Positions 37,240 to 48,178 of a DNA stretch of 64,000 nt are shown piece by piece. Both the position numbers and the translations under genes were made by a program. The notes beneath the pieces were generated by a model that was not told the DNA's origin, did not search any database, and saw only the letters and a program-made list of their open reading frames with translations. The number at the start of each line of letters is the position of its first letter. Position 1 is the first letter of the stretch. Origin of the DNA: Cycas panzhihuaensis (lineage: Eukaryota; Cycadophyta); the NCBI GenBank assembly GCA_023213395.1, contig CM041465.1:123511741-123575740 (forward strand), given 5' to 3'.

Positions 37240-38140
37240 CATCCCTCTATCCATTTGACTTGAGTGTTGAAGCATTCACATCGCCCCCCAATAGGGACCT
37301 CAAAAGAAAGAGAGATGTGAGTCCTCTATGAATATGCTTAGCACCAAAAATCACCATTAATATATGCACATTTTAGCACCTCATGAGGAGGGATATGAGG
37401 CAAGTCAGATAACAAGGGCTCAACTACTAAGAGTAAATGTTGATGATCCACCCCAGATGCTACCATGACTATGCGTGAAGAGTATGATTCTAAAAAATTA
37501 ACTCCTCTAAAATAATACCATTTAATTTACTTATGGCAGATTCAGGAGCCAAGAGCGGATTCCCTATTGTACTAGAATAGCTAGCTGAATGTAGGGCCTC
37601 TAAAAGCAAACTTTGTGGATTATTTAAAATTTCTCCAATCTTTGTTTTTACTTTTGTTAGCTGTTCCTTCACCTCCCAGTCAAGAAAAATAGGATTCCAT
37701 ACATTGTCAATTAGCAATTCAACCATTTCTGGCACATACATTTTAAGTGCATCAAAAGTGTATGCCATATGTTCTCAGGAAGCAGATGTCGTAACATTCC
37801 CTCTAATAGCCTCCACCTCATGCACCATCTGAAAATGACTATAGTTTCATGTACTTTTAAATGCCATTTATTCGAGGAGATGAGTGGTCCCCCTTGAATT
37901 ATGTGTCTTATATATAAAACCATAATTGATGTACAATCCAACGGATGCAATGGGATTTGATGAGCTTTCAGATGAAACCTTCAAACCGTTTGGAAAAGTT
38001 ATGATTTTTGTCTACATTGGCTCTATATAATTTGGAAGCGAGAGTAGAAGACTCCTGTCGAGAAAGCCTGGTGCGGGGTTGAATGATCTCTTGTCCCTGG
38101 TGATGACGTCTCCTCACTAGAGAATATGGCTGAAGAAGAT
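37240..38140 (-). pseudogene. mitochondrial processing peptidase alpha subunit, intron-free fragment
   Basis: Across about 300 codons the minus strand follows MPP alpha: NGLKVSSESSSNPIASVGLY, RGTTHLLE, a MAFKST block, HFQMVHEVEAIRGNVTTSAS and MAYTFDALKMYVPEMVELL. It goes on with FLDWEVKEQLTKVKTKIGE, NPLLAPESAISKLNG, IVMVASGVDHQHLLLVVEPLL and ISLSFEVPIGG. MPP alpha is the glycine-rich-loop partner of the M16 metallopeptidase that removes mitochondrial presequences. Three stops (near 37888, 37867 and 37780) and frameshifts kill it. No intron interrupts this long stretch, which suggests capture through cDNA. It lies head to tail with the USP fragment in element G. Confidence 0.8.
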
Positions 38141-38199
38141 TAAAAGAATTGCGTAGACTTAAATAAGTAGTAATTGAGGACAAAACTCAAATTTGTAAG

Positions 38200-39018
38200 G
38201 AGCGATGGAAGTTCAAACTCTAGGATAATTTAACTGAGTCATTGTGGAGGAGAAATCAATGACGATAGGTTGTAAGTTGATCCTCCTAGAAGAGAGAAAA
38301 ATAAATTGATAGAAAATCCATAGAAGGAGATAGTCATAATGATATTCACTCAAAGCCAAGGCTTGATTTAAAGAAATATATGTTTATTATTTAATTAAAT
38401 CTAATTAAAATATCCTCTCAAATTTGTGGATGTGAAAGATATTGAGGCAGTTTTAAAATTTTACAAATTTAAGTATGGTTTAAAATAAATTGAAATTTAT
38501 TTTGAGTTCTACTAACCCCCTAGATTTTGATCATTTGAAGTATTGATGTGACCTGAGGCTTATATTTGAAAGGGACTCAAAACTACCTTTATTCTATTTT
38601 GATGCATAATGAGGGTTCTTATATGTTTCACCTTATATCTTTACATCCAGACATCTATTTCTCAATCTGTCTGAGGTGTTGGAATCATATCTTAGAGCAA
38701 GACATATTGATATATGATTTGAAAAAATTTCTCGTTGTTTTGATAGAGTTGTTATTAGTCAAAATTGATGCATAAATTCTAAACAATGTAATCAAGTCAA
38801 CTCTTCATCATGGAGTTAATTGAGGTCATTATCTTTGTAGTAGAGAAGAAGGAGTTTTGGATAACAGGCACCAACATAGCTCTACCTAAATATGTTAGAA
38901 TTAATTTTTGAATATGGAAAATTAAAATGGAATGTGTCTTTAGAATAAAAGGGATTATAGAATGTTGTGCTTGGAAGAGTTTCAATAAATGAAGAATGGG
39001 AGGTAATCTTCAAAAAGA
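38200..39018. other. element G interior, no gene recognised
   Basis: AT-rich sequence between the captured peptidase fragment and the sense frame that begins near 39019. The short open frames here have no motif that I recognise. Confidence 0.5.
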
Positions 39019-40330
39019 AAAATAGAGTAGTCGTTGATGCAATGGTTGCAACTTTTAATAAGGAGAACCTTCATCTTTCATATCACTTCCTTATTCAAAC
39101 TCTTTAAAATATCGACTCAGTTGAAGATGCCTAGAATCTACTAGCAGAAGTACAAGAAAAGGGACCTAAAGAAGTACATAAGAGTATCCAAAGGACAAGG
39201 AACCAAAGGAAGAAGCTAAAAAGGAAAGCCAAAAATCAGCATAATTCTGGTAAGGACAATCCTCACATAGACTCAAATGTTATTCCTAAAGCAAATGGAC
39301 AGGAATCTAATGATCTTTTCTCAAAATTTGATGAAGATTTAAATTCACCAAATGACCTAAGCCTCACCAAGATTACAAGAAAGCCTACATCTGGGATTAC
39401 TGGAAGAGTGGAAGTTGAAGAACTTGAATCCCAACCTTTATAGGTAATTCTTCATGGAGACACATGCACCTTGATAGAAGGTATGGGCAATATTATTCTA
39501 GTTTATGTTGATAGATTGATAGCTAGAATTCAAATAATGTTAGGACATATAATGATATGTATGTATTGGAGACTTTCTATGATTCCTCTCAACTCAGTCA
39601 CATCTTCTATTTTCATCCTTGAAAGAATCAAAATTGTGACAACATATCCTATAACAACACTAGAAAGTTCTTTTAAAGAAAGAAGGAATATAGGTAGGAT
39701 ATTATATGATCAAAATCTTGTCTGTCAAGATCATAGTATGTTTTGGATAGGCTACTTAATCATGAGGTTCAATCATACTAAAGTAATGTTCCATCTTTAT
39801 ATAGCCATAATTGGAAAATATGTGCATGTAGTCATCATGGAAATCCTCATCATACTTGGTACAAAGAATTTCTTGGGTAATATGGAGAAAATAAGGCATC
39901 TTATTAGTCCTGCACATGTAGTTGAACATGTGAAGTTAGGAAAAGGATCACCATTATCGTTGCTTCTTTCCTTTCAAGGGGGTGATCATTAGCTTAAGAA
40001 GTTAATCATCCTAGTAGGCTTGGAGACAAATAAGAAGGAATCTACTCACTTCATGAAGTTGAAATTACATATAATCATATGTGATCTAGGAAGACCACAC
40101 CTTCACCAGGAACACACAAGAAGATTTATTAGACAGGAAACATGAGGCAACATAGCAGACAAGATATATAGGTTTTGTAGTGTATTGGTTGAAGATAAAG
40201 CTTATGACATCGTCTTCAGAAAAATTCCAAGACTCAAGAAATGGAAGCTCAAACTCAAGTTAAGTCTTATGTCAATTTGTGTCAATCTTGTTAAGATATC
40301 CTTAGTTATTGTAGTCTTAACATTAAGTAT
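39019..40330 (+). pseudogene. unrecognised sense-strand ORF remnant of element G
   Basis: One frame, with stops near 39105, 39132 and 39440, reads VDAMVATFNKENLHLSYHFL, NLLAEVQEKGPKEVHKSIQ, a very basic RNQRKKLKRKAKN stretch, and DLFSKFDEDLNSPNDLSL. It continues as an open 173-codon segment (39471-39992) and ends close to the purine tract. I do not recognise the family. It could be a gag-like RNA-binding protein specific to the element or a third captured host fragment. The basic segment suits nucleic-acid binding, but that is inference. Confidence 0.35.
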
Positions 40331-40331
40331 T

Positions 40332-40340
40332 AAGGGGAGG
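40332..40340 (+). other. polypurine tract of element G
   Basis: AAGGGGAGG immediately precedes the TGTTGG start of the 3' LTR. Confidence 0.85.
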
Positions 40341-40725
40341 TGTTGGAGTACAATGTCTAATGTTATATGTATGTCTTAGAGTCAATAATCATAGTCATAA
40401 GTATTAGGGTCTAAGAGTCATTTATTATTATCATATTATGTGGGAAGATAGAAGCTCATTGGTGAGTTAGTTGGTATAATGTCATTAGCTAGGTTAGAGG
40501 TAATTATCCCACATGCATCATATCTCTTGTATGTTCTCCCACCTATTTTATATATAAAGGTAGTTGAGGTAGTGTATGTAATCAAGTCATCATGGAAACT
40601 CATGTTGAGTCTATGGTACATTGCTACTCTCATGTAATCTGATTATGTTGAGTTAATACATTTTGATCTTTGCTTATTGATATTTTGATGTTGTTGTTGA
40701 ATGCTTTTCATGTTAAAATCTAACA
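40341..40725 (+). repeat. 3' LTR of element G
   Basis: It begins TGTTGGAGTACAATG and ends CTAACA, and is followed by the TTTTA target duplication. Its length equals that of the 5' LTR exactly. Confidence 0.94.
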
Positions 40726-40895
40726 TTTTATAAGTGCATACTAAAAGACTCCAATCTAGATAAATCAAAGAATATCTTATAAAATAGAATGCAGGGGATA
40801 ACAATGACACCACTTGGGAAATAGAAGAATGGCTTTGGTAATATCCACACTTATTTGTGCTTTGAGGGTAAAGAACACTTTCAAGGGGAGGGACT
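40726..40895 (+). pseudogene. chromovirus chromodomain end and polypurine tract
   Basis: Joined to EPKGIL before element G, the frame continues VHTKRLQSR, IKEYLIK and DTTWEIEEW. These are the aromatic and acidic landmarks of an integrase chromodomain. CAAGGGGAGGGAC then marks a likely purine tract, and the 3' LTR should start near 40896. Chromodomains direct integration to particular chromatin. Confidence 0.75.
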
Positions 40896-41682
40896 TATAG
40901 CATTCCAAATATTTTGGAAGGTTGTTTTGATGATCTCCTAATGATTAGAAAAATTAACTTCCATGAAGATATTTAAGTATTTATTTCTAGAGGAGTTTCT
41001 GGCTAACTTCATATTCATATTAAAGAAAATTATAATTTTTCTAAATGACTTCTTTCTATAGATTTTGGCTACCTATCTAAGGGTGGTTATGGGCCTTATT
41101 TGGATCATCAAGAGGAAGAGCTTGGATTGCTATAATTTTGGCCTTAGGGCAATAATTATAGAGGGCACCTTGCCTTGAAGAGGGACCATTTATTTCAACA
41201 GAACTTACAAGAGTACTTGGTAACTTATATCTATTCTATTGACTATCTTTTCACATGCTTTACCTTCTAAACTTGAGATATTATTTAGTGGTTATTATTC
41301 ATTATCTATTTCTATAATTTTCCTTATTGCTAATATATCTTTAGATTGTTATATATTTTTGGAGTCCTTTACTCATAAACCTTAGACGAAGCTATAAGAC
41401 TGCTATATATAAAGAGTAAACTATATGCATGCTAGTATCATGTAGTATGTTCTACATTCATAGTTCTCCAAATTATAAACACAAATATAACTTATTGATC
41501 TTATGGTTCTACTATGATGTTGTATTATTAAGCTTAAGCAATATTGCAAAAGTTACATTATTTGGTATTAGAGAAATTTATATTTGCTATTCTATATTAT
41601 TTAAGAGATTGGGTCGTGGTAGTTTGGCCTCAAATTAAATTTCTTCAACCACAATGGATAGTTGGTTAGTTGGGTCATGAGA

Positions 41683-41691
41683 CTCTCTCTC

Positions 41692-41744
<53 letters not shown>
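41683..41744. repeat. (CT)n(CA)n microsatellite
   Basis: About 26 bp of CT repeats passes directly into about 36 bp of CA repeats. Confidence 0.95.
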
Positions 41745-41746
<2 letters not shown>

Positions 41747-42339
41747 AATGTATGTATACTTATCTATTAATAATTTAAGAAATTAATTAGGTGTCTATAT
41801 GCATTTTCTAAAAATAGAGTGTAGTGATTGTGTTTATATGATAACTAGAGTAAACATAGCTATAAAATTAATAGTATAAATTTTAACGTAAATGATAATT
41901 ACCATAATGATTCTCTCACATTACATACTTATAATATCACATTTTATTTATTCATAAAATAATTATCTTGATTGATTATTGTTCCTATATCCTATGGCTA
42001 TATATAAATGTTAATTGGCATGGATATTCTTATCATGCCATTATTTTACATTTACATTTCTTTACATCTATAAAAAATACATGGTTTATAATTTCATAGG
42101 AAAGTTGTTGATATTTCATGTATAGATATTTTTGAGATAAAGGAAATTTATTCTACCATATTATCAAAAGCATTAAATACAAACAAGATCTTTATCTTAA
42201 TGATTATATTTAGTGGAAAAGTCGTTTGTCTTAGTTCAAACCTATTGAAAATAATTTTCATGATAACTTATCCATAGTGATGATAATTTTGGTGGTAAAA
42301 TCAAATTTTATAGCTTTAGATCCTTTGAAGAGGAGACAT

Positions 42340-42412
42340 GTACACACACACACACACACACATATAGATATATATGTGTGCATATGCATATATGTATGTA
42401 TACATATGAATG
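42340..42412. repeat. (CA)n microsatellite with TA/TG tail
   Basis: Ten or so CA units are followed by alternating TATATGTGTGCATATGCATA-type sequence. Confidence 0.9.
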
Positions 42413-42673
42413 TATATTTGCATGTAAAATTTCAAGAAATAACTATTATACTTTAATAAAACATGTTATAATATAATATTAATGGGTTAATGTTTATCAA
42501 AATAGGAGGTGGTTGTATACCATTATAATATATTATTTTATACATACATATTTAGAATGCATAGATAGATATAATAGAATCTGAAGAGTTTGTAGATATC
42601 ATTTAGTTAGCTTTTAATATAATATAATATTAATGGATTGACACTTTCCATAGAGGCAGACAATTAGGTATTT

Positions 42674-42937
<264 letters not shown>

Positions 42938-42949
42938 TAGAAGAATTAA

Positions 42950-43419
42950 TGTTGGATTTATTAATTCTTGATTTGATCAATTGTATTCTATGCTTATAAT
43001 GTTTTATAAATTGATTGGTGTTGAGGGTATTATTTTCATAAATGGGTTGTCATAACTTAATATTGTGAGCCTATGTATGTGGGGATATTTTTGCTCACAA
43101 CATTAGAATAATATTATTTTGGTTTAATCATGCAAGGTGTTAACTATCACCTTGCATGATCTTACATTTATTATTCTTCAAGCCTCTTGTAACTATCTTT
43201 TTTATTGTACATGCAAAGATTTTGTATGCAGAATATATGTTGTAATGTATCTTCATGAGATTAATGGAAGTGTGATAACTTTGGAGCTTGTGATCAATTC
43301 ATGTCTTCTTATTTATTAAATGTTGTTGATTGTTTATTGTGCTTTGTGCATATGTGATTGAGATTGGAACTTGGATCTAAACTAAGTCTAATCGTCTCTC
43401 CTTCACTTGGTATCAAAGT
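42950..43419 (+). repeat. LTR with primer site of element E (partner not found)
   Basis: TGTTGGATTTATTAATTC starts a copia-like LTR that ends at CTTCA near 43405. It is followed by TGGTATCAAAGTAACC (43408), an initiator-Met-type primer site. The interior is cut after about 100 bp by element C at 43518 and may resume at 55784. No matching 3' LTR was seen in the window. Confidence 0.65.
43127..43160. repeat. 13-bp perfect inverted repeat in the E LTR
   Basis: ATCATGCAAGGTG and its exact reverse complement CACCTTGCATGAT are separated by 8 bp. The structure could form a stable stem in RNA or be a binding site for a dimeric protein. Confidence 0.9.
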
Positions 43420-43517
43420 AACCATGGTTCTTGTCACTAATTACAGTAGCTAGTTGTTTAGAATTGCTTCTAGAGTAAGCTATAGTATAGAACTAAGCCA
43501 AGGCCTTGATTGTAAGT

Positions 43518-43905
43518 TGTTAGAAATAATGTTTTATAATGTTTTAATGTGATGTTATCTTATAAAATTTATATTATGTATTTAACTAATAATTATATGA
43601 AAAGTTTGGTGAGTGGACCATTGGCCACTTAATGAACTTTGGTTTATCTTCCTCAATTAAATTATTCAAGGATATTCATGTCAAGTTAGATGGGTTGGTT
43701 GGATTGGTCACAAGAGAGAGAGTGAGATCCTTATGTATAATACATTCTGATATTAATATAATATTACATATTTAAGAGGTGGTTTTCTTCCTTGGAAGGG
43801 TTTTCTACTAACCAATCTTGTGTAATATTATGCATGAAATTTTTATGGATGATTAATATTTATGTTTTTCAATGTTCATCCCTCTCTCCAACATGGTATC
43901 AGAGC
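43518..43905 (+). repeat. 5' LTR and primer site of copia C
   Basis: The LTR runs from TGTTAGAAATAATG to TCCAACA (43893). TGGTATCAGAGC at 43894-43905 is a perfect initiator-Met primer site. Confidence 0.9.
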
Positions 43906-45663
43906 AAGGAGCCACCTAAATCATCATACCATCAAAGCGAGTTTGTGAATGCATGGCTATTTGAAAAATAATGTTCTACAGGTTGTTTCAAAGTTGTATA
44001 GTTGCTGCTCCAAGATTACTAACAAAAGAAAAGAAAAGAAAATGAAGACATATATAAAGAAACTCTATGCAATCATTATTATAGTAGAAGATTTTAGATG
44101 CTTGCACTGCCCACAGATATCACACATTTACAAGCACGAAGAAGTCATTCATGCCACACAACCATCACACAAATGATATCTCGTGCAACCCTCATGCAAA
44201 CTAATAGAGTTGCTCACCTCTCTAGCAGTCGTTAAAGCTATAAGTAGAGAACTATCCTCATATTCACAAATGATACATGCCAATTATGAATCTTCAATGA
44301 AGATGTAAACGAAGCCCTCATGTTATGAAGTCAATAAAGCTGCATGGAGAGTATTCAAAGAAAATTTACGAAAATAGATATGAAAACACTACAGATTGCA
44401 TGAAATTAGAGGATGCCATTCCATCGTCATGCAATAATCATGTAACTATACAACTAAAGAAGATATCATTATGTTGATGTAAACTACCAAAAAATATTTG
44501 CACATAGAAGGTGCAATCCAGATGCAAAGATCATCACACACACATACACATAGACATATGAAATCTAGATGAAGATGCACATAGAGATCATCACACATGA
44601 AAAGCATTTAAATGCAAAAAAATTAATGAAAATCTGATCACGCAATCATAAAATTCTTGAATTGAGGCAAAAAATCCTATTAAATCCTAAGTATATTGAT
44701 AAAATATTTGATATATTTTACATAGTTTTATTTTTCTATGTTTGAGCAAATATAAAAGCTTTATTAAATTTTATTTATATCTTTTGCAATTACAAAAAGA
44801 TTTAAATCCACCCTATTTTAATTTCAAGTCTGTTAGCCCCCCTTTACCCTAGATCTCGATCCTATCACCCACCTATATGACCTTGCTCTTAATGTAAAAG
44901 GGGCTTAACCCCTTAATTTTTAGCCCCCCCTTATCTAATAAAGGATTACCTATACATTTTCTACCATAACTTCATTATTTAGAGTTAGAATCTAGAAGTA
45001 GAAGTAGTGTTGGATTCCTAACTTAAACACCTTCGATTTGAATGGTTATTTAAGTGATTTTGAAGACATTTTAATAAGAGAAATGTTAACCAATGTGAAG
45101 GGAATTGACCATATCCCAGGTAAGTGTAAGTACATAATTCAATTTATCAAATTTCTTTATAATTTTTTAATATTTTTAATTTAATTTAATATGTTATTAA
45201 TCATTTATTAAATTTATGAATTAATAACATCATTTAATCCCTTCTCTTTTAATAAATTTATTTAAATTTATCGGTATTTAATCATTACTTTAATATTATT
45301 TATTACAAACAAACTTATAATTTATGTAATTTTATTTTACATTTGATTTAATCCTTAATATTTATGCTTACAAACTTTTTTTTTAATAATATAATCAATT
45401 AATAGTGTTTAAAAGGGTTAACCCCCATTTTTTTAATAAATTACATAATGTATTTGCAAAATATTAATGCATCTTTATTTCCATTAAATTAATGTTATTA
45501 TACTTTAATTTAAAAATAGAACTATTATGATTACACTCATACTTTATATTTGTGGCTTAATTATTTTAATTTAAATGTTTATTTTTTTATATAAACCTTA
45601 TCTCTTCTTTTTATTTTTCCATGATTAAATAAGATCTATTTATGATAGGTTTTCTTTACCAAA
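43906..45663 (+). other. leader of copia C
   Basis: This 1.8-kb AT-rich leader carries C-rich tracts near 44835 and 44925, similar in character to the leader of element D. No gene is recognised. The CAC/CAT-rich part at 44100-44600 contains degenerate ATCACACA-type words. Confidence 0.5.
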
Positions 45664-46674
45664 ATGGCTATTATACATAGGACAAACTCCTCCATTCAAA
45701 TTTTAATTTTAAATGGCACAAATTATGTCAAGTAGAAAGTTTAGGTATCTGACCAACTTAAATAATAAAAGATATAGAAGTACGTAATTGGAGGGTTTAT
45801 AAAACCTATTGATACTAAATTAGATACCTATATGCTCTATATGATACATTTTGGTGGAGCCCTAGGTACGATCTTAACGTCTCTCTTGCCAAATATACAT
45901 AGGCAATTCAATGATACAAATGAACTTGCCACTATCTAGGCTAAACTAAAAGAAAAGTATGATAAGGTAGATGCAACTTAAACACCTTCTTTGATTTTAT
46001 ATTTTGGTGCTTTCTACCATATAGTAGAACACCAAGAATATTATCTACTTATTAAGTTGATTCTAATTCTAAAGAGGAAATCTCTTTTAAAAGTGGTTCT
46101 TAATTGAAAGTTAAAGGAACAAGTAACGTAACCCTGAAAGATGGTTTTATTAATAATGTTTTTTATGTTCTTAATTTATTACCTAATCTTCTATCTGTTT
46201 ATCAAATCTACTAAAAGAACCTTGTAGTCAAATTCTGGAAAGGTAAGTTTATTGTTAAATAACCTTTTAATAAATTTAGACCTATTACCTCAGGACCTTT
46301 TAGCCACCTTGTATGACAATAAGCTATGCAAATAAAATATGAAGCTCTTCAAAAAAATTTAACTTGGGACTTAGTACTACTAACATCAAGTAAAAATCTG
46401 GTAGACTGTAAATAGATTCACCATACTAAATACAACTCTGAAGGAGTCGTAGAAAAGTATAAAGCACACTTAGTAGCTAAAGGTTTCTTTCAAATAGATG
46501 ACATTGATTATACCAAAACAGTTTCTCCTATTGCAAAAATAAATACAATTAAACTATCATTATTCTTATAGTCAAGTTTAGTTGGTAGATACATCAAATA
46601 GATGTTAAGAGTACTTTTCTAAATGATAACCTTGATGAAGAAATCTACATGTCCCAACCCATTGGTTTTATTAC
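45664..46674 (+). pseudogene. copia C gag, protease and RT start, integrase deleted
   Basis: Gag starts at the ATG at 45664 (TNSSIQILILNGTNYV) and reaches LKEKYDKVDAT, then jumps to protease-like sequence. The pre-integrase region (TLKDGFINNVFYVLNLLPNLL) is followed directly near 46310 by RT (YEALQKNLTWDLVLL, VEKYKAHLVAKGFFQIDDIDY). The gag tail, zinc knuckle and integrase are therefore missing. The RT frame stops at ITLMKKSTCPNP-type sequence, where element D is inserted. Confidence 0.8.
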
Positions 46675-47129
46675 TGTTAGAAGTATTAATGTAATCTTTA
46701 TGTTCTTTTTAAAGTTTATATTTTAGTCACATGTCTAAATATGTATTTAAGTTATCATAAGGTTTAAACTTTAATGCTTATAATTAACTTATGTGAAAGG
46801 TGGTTGAAATGCGGAACTGCATTTTAACGAACCTTTCATTGTATAAATTCATCTCCTAGATTCAAGGAGATGGTTCCATGAATCTAGGAGGGCTATATGT
46901 ATGCCTTTTCAATGGCTGGTTTAGGTGTTAGGTGGTTTACCTGTTTGGTTTTTTGTTTACAGCTATTCTTAATAAAAATAGAACTTAAAGAGGTGGTTTT
47001 TCTTCCCCAGAAGGGGTTTCCACCTGTCAACCTATGTACATGTGTAATATCATTTATTTTCTTATGGTTTTATGTTTAATCTGATCCTATGATGTTATGC
47101 ATGTGCCTAGTCTCACATGGTATCGGAGC
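46675..47129 (+). repeat. 5' LTR and primer site of copia D
   Basis: The LTR runs from TGTTAGAAGTATT to CTCACA (47117), and the primer site TGGTATCGGAGC follows at 47118-47129 with one change from the canonical sequence. Two adjacent inverted repeats lie at 46803-46828 and 46853-46890. Confidence 0.92.
46803..46890 (+). repeat. pair of hairpins in the D LTR
   Basis: GTTGAAATGC pairs with GCATTTTAAC around 6 bp (one mismatch; perfect in the 3' LTR at 53911-53936). CTCCTAGATTCA pairs perfectly with TGAATCTAGGAG around 14 bp (also at 53961-53998). Both stems are kept in the two LTRs. They could structure the RNA ends. Confidence 0.85.
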
Positions 47130-47644
47130 ACTTATTTTAGTTGTTCTAAGTTTGTCATGGAAATATCCTCCTCCACTCCTCCCTCAAACTCGTTGCCGAC
47201 TTCCATTTTATCTTGAATTTCTATACCGAGTGAGGGATTTCTGCTCTCTAAATCCTGGTGGGACATCATCTTCTCTCGTCTCAAATTTTCCATGTCTTCT
47301 TAAAGGGACTTGGTGCGCCCTTGCACAATATTTAGACCCACAGTGGCCTTCTCCAAACGATTTTCTGTAATTTGCATTTGGATTTGGGTTGACTTATGTT
47401 TCACCCATGCTGCTTTGCAGCCTCCTGTTGCTCTCTTTGCATCCTTCTCCTTGAAAGTGACGAAGTGTTTATCCCTACGTAAAAGCTCTAGAAAGAATGG
47501 AAAAATATGCTATCGCATAGCCTTCCAAAACAAAAAAAACATGTATGCTTTGATCCATTTCTGGATAAGAACCAAGTAGGTAAAGTTTCTTTATACAACA
47601 TTTGAACCAATCCTAATACACCTGAGATACAGACGCCATAAGCA

Positions 47645-47962
47645 GTCAAATCCCTTGCTATTATCACCACAAGTGACAGAATTTCCTCAGTCACAAACAT
47701 TATGTTAAGGATTGCTCTGTAGGTATGCAGATAAAGAATCCCTGGTCCAACCGGTGAAATACCCCAGGAGCTGAATGTGAAGAGAAACCATGGCCAAGTA
47801 GGGCTCCAACCCCACCATGGACACTCAACTTAGACATCAAAGTATTTCTAGAACCGAGAGCAATAGTTAAACAACTCCTAAGAAGTTGTACAACAGCATG
47901 CTTATTCTGCTGGAACACAGTGCATGATGCATAAAATGCAATATAGTCATGCCATCTCCTTG
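47645..47962 (-). pseudogene. fragment resembling Mediator subunit 33 (REF4-related), captured in element D
   Basis: The minus strand reads WHDYIAFYASCTVFQQNKHAVVQ, LLRSC, GGVGALLGHGFSSHS and, after a one-base shift, PVGPGILYLHTYRAILNIMF and VTEEILSLVV. I recall this block order from plant MED33A/B (REF4/RFR1) proteins, nuclear coactivator subunits that restrain phenylpropanoid genes. No intron is visible, and the fragment is antisense to element D. The frameshift and short length make it non-functional. The family call is from memory of the motif pattern and is moderately sure. Confidence 0.5.
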
Positions 47963-48066
47963 GAAGCCAATTCTTGTTCTTTACTTACAGTATGTACATC
48001 ATCCACATTATCTTTTTCCATTGTCGTAGTTATGACAAACCACATTGTTAAGATTGTGGAACCTCG

Positions 48067-48178
48067 TCTTGAAGACTTGCAAGAGATCTGTCTGCATCGT
48101 TTGCCCGCTCTCCGGAACGTCATCTTGAAGACTTGCAAGAGATTCGTCTACTCCATTTGCTCATTCTCTGGAACGTCT
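48067..48178. repeat. 56-bp tandem duplication in the D leader
   Basis: TCTTGAAGACTTGCAAGAGAT begins both copies, at 48067 and 48123, and each ends with a GGAACGTC word. They differ by several substitutions. Confidence 0.85.

Larger units (their letters stand above)
35708..40725 (+). mobile_element. LTR element G, non-autonomous, carrying host-gene fragments
   Basis: The 385-bp LTRs (35708-36092, 40341-40725) differ at about 30 positions by eye. They are flanked by a perfect TTTTA duplication (35703-35707, 40726-40730). A perfect initiator-Met primer site follows the left LTR, and a purine tract (AAGGGGAGG) precedes the right one. The 4.2-kb interior has no recognisable gag, RT or integrase. 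It holds antisense remnants of two host genes and an unrecognised sense frame. It must have moved with enzymes supplied by another, probably copia-type, element. Confidence 0.92.
26690..40895 (+). mobile_element. Ty3/gypsy chromovirus, split by two later insertions
   Basis: Three plus-strand pieces form one element once the two inserts are removed: gag at 26690-27363, protease-RT-RNase H-integrase at 32344-35707, and the chromodomain end at 40726-40880 followed by a purine tract (about 40882-40894). The first junction carries the GTTTC/GTTCC duplication of copia element A, and the second the TTTTA/TTTTA duplication of element G. Order and orientation are those of a chromovirus. Its LTRs were not delimited. 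Confidence 0.85.
40896..42673. other. probable chromovirus 3' LTR, then AT-rich DNA with microsatellites
   Basis: The 3' LTR of the chromovirus should begin here, but without a recognised partner its end is not defined. The remainder is AT-rich with two microsatellites and no recognisable gene. Confidence 0.4.
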
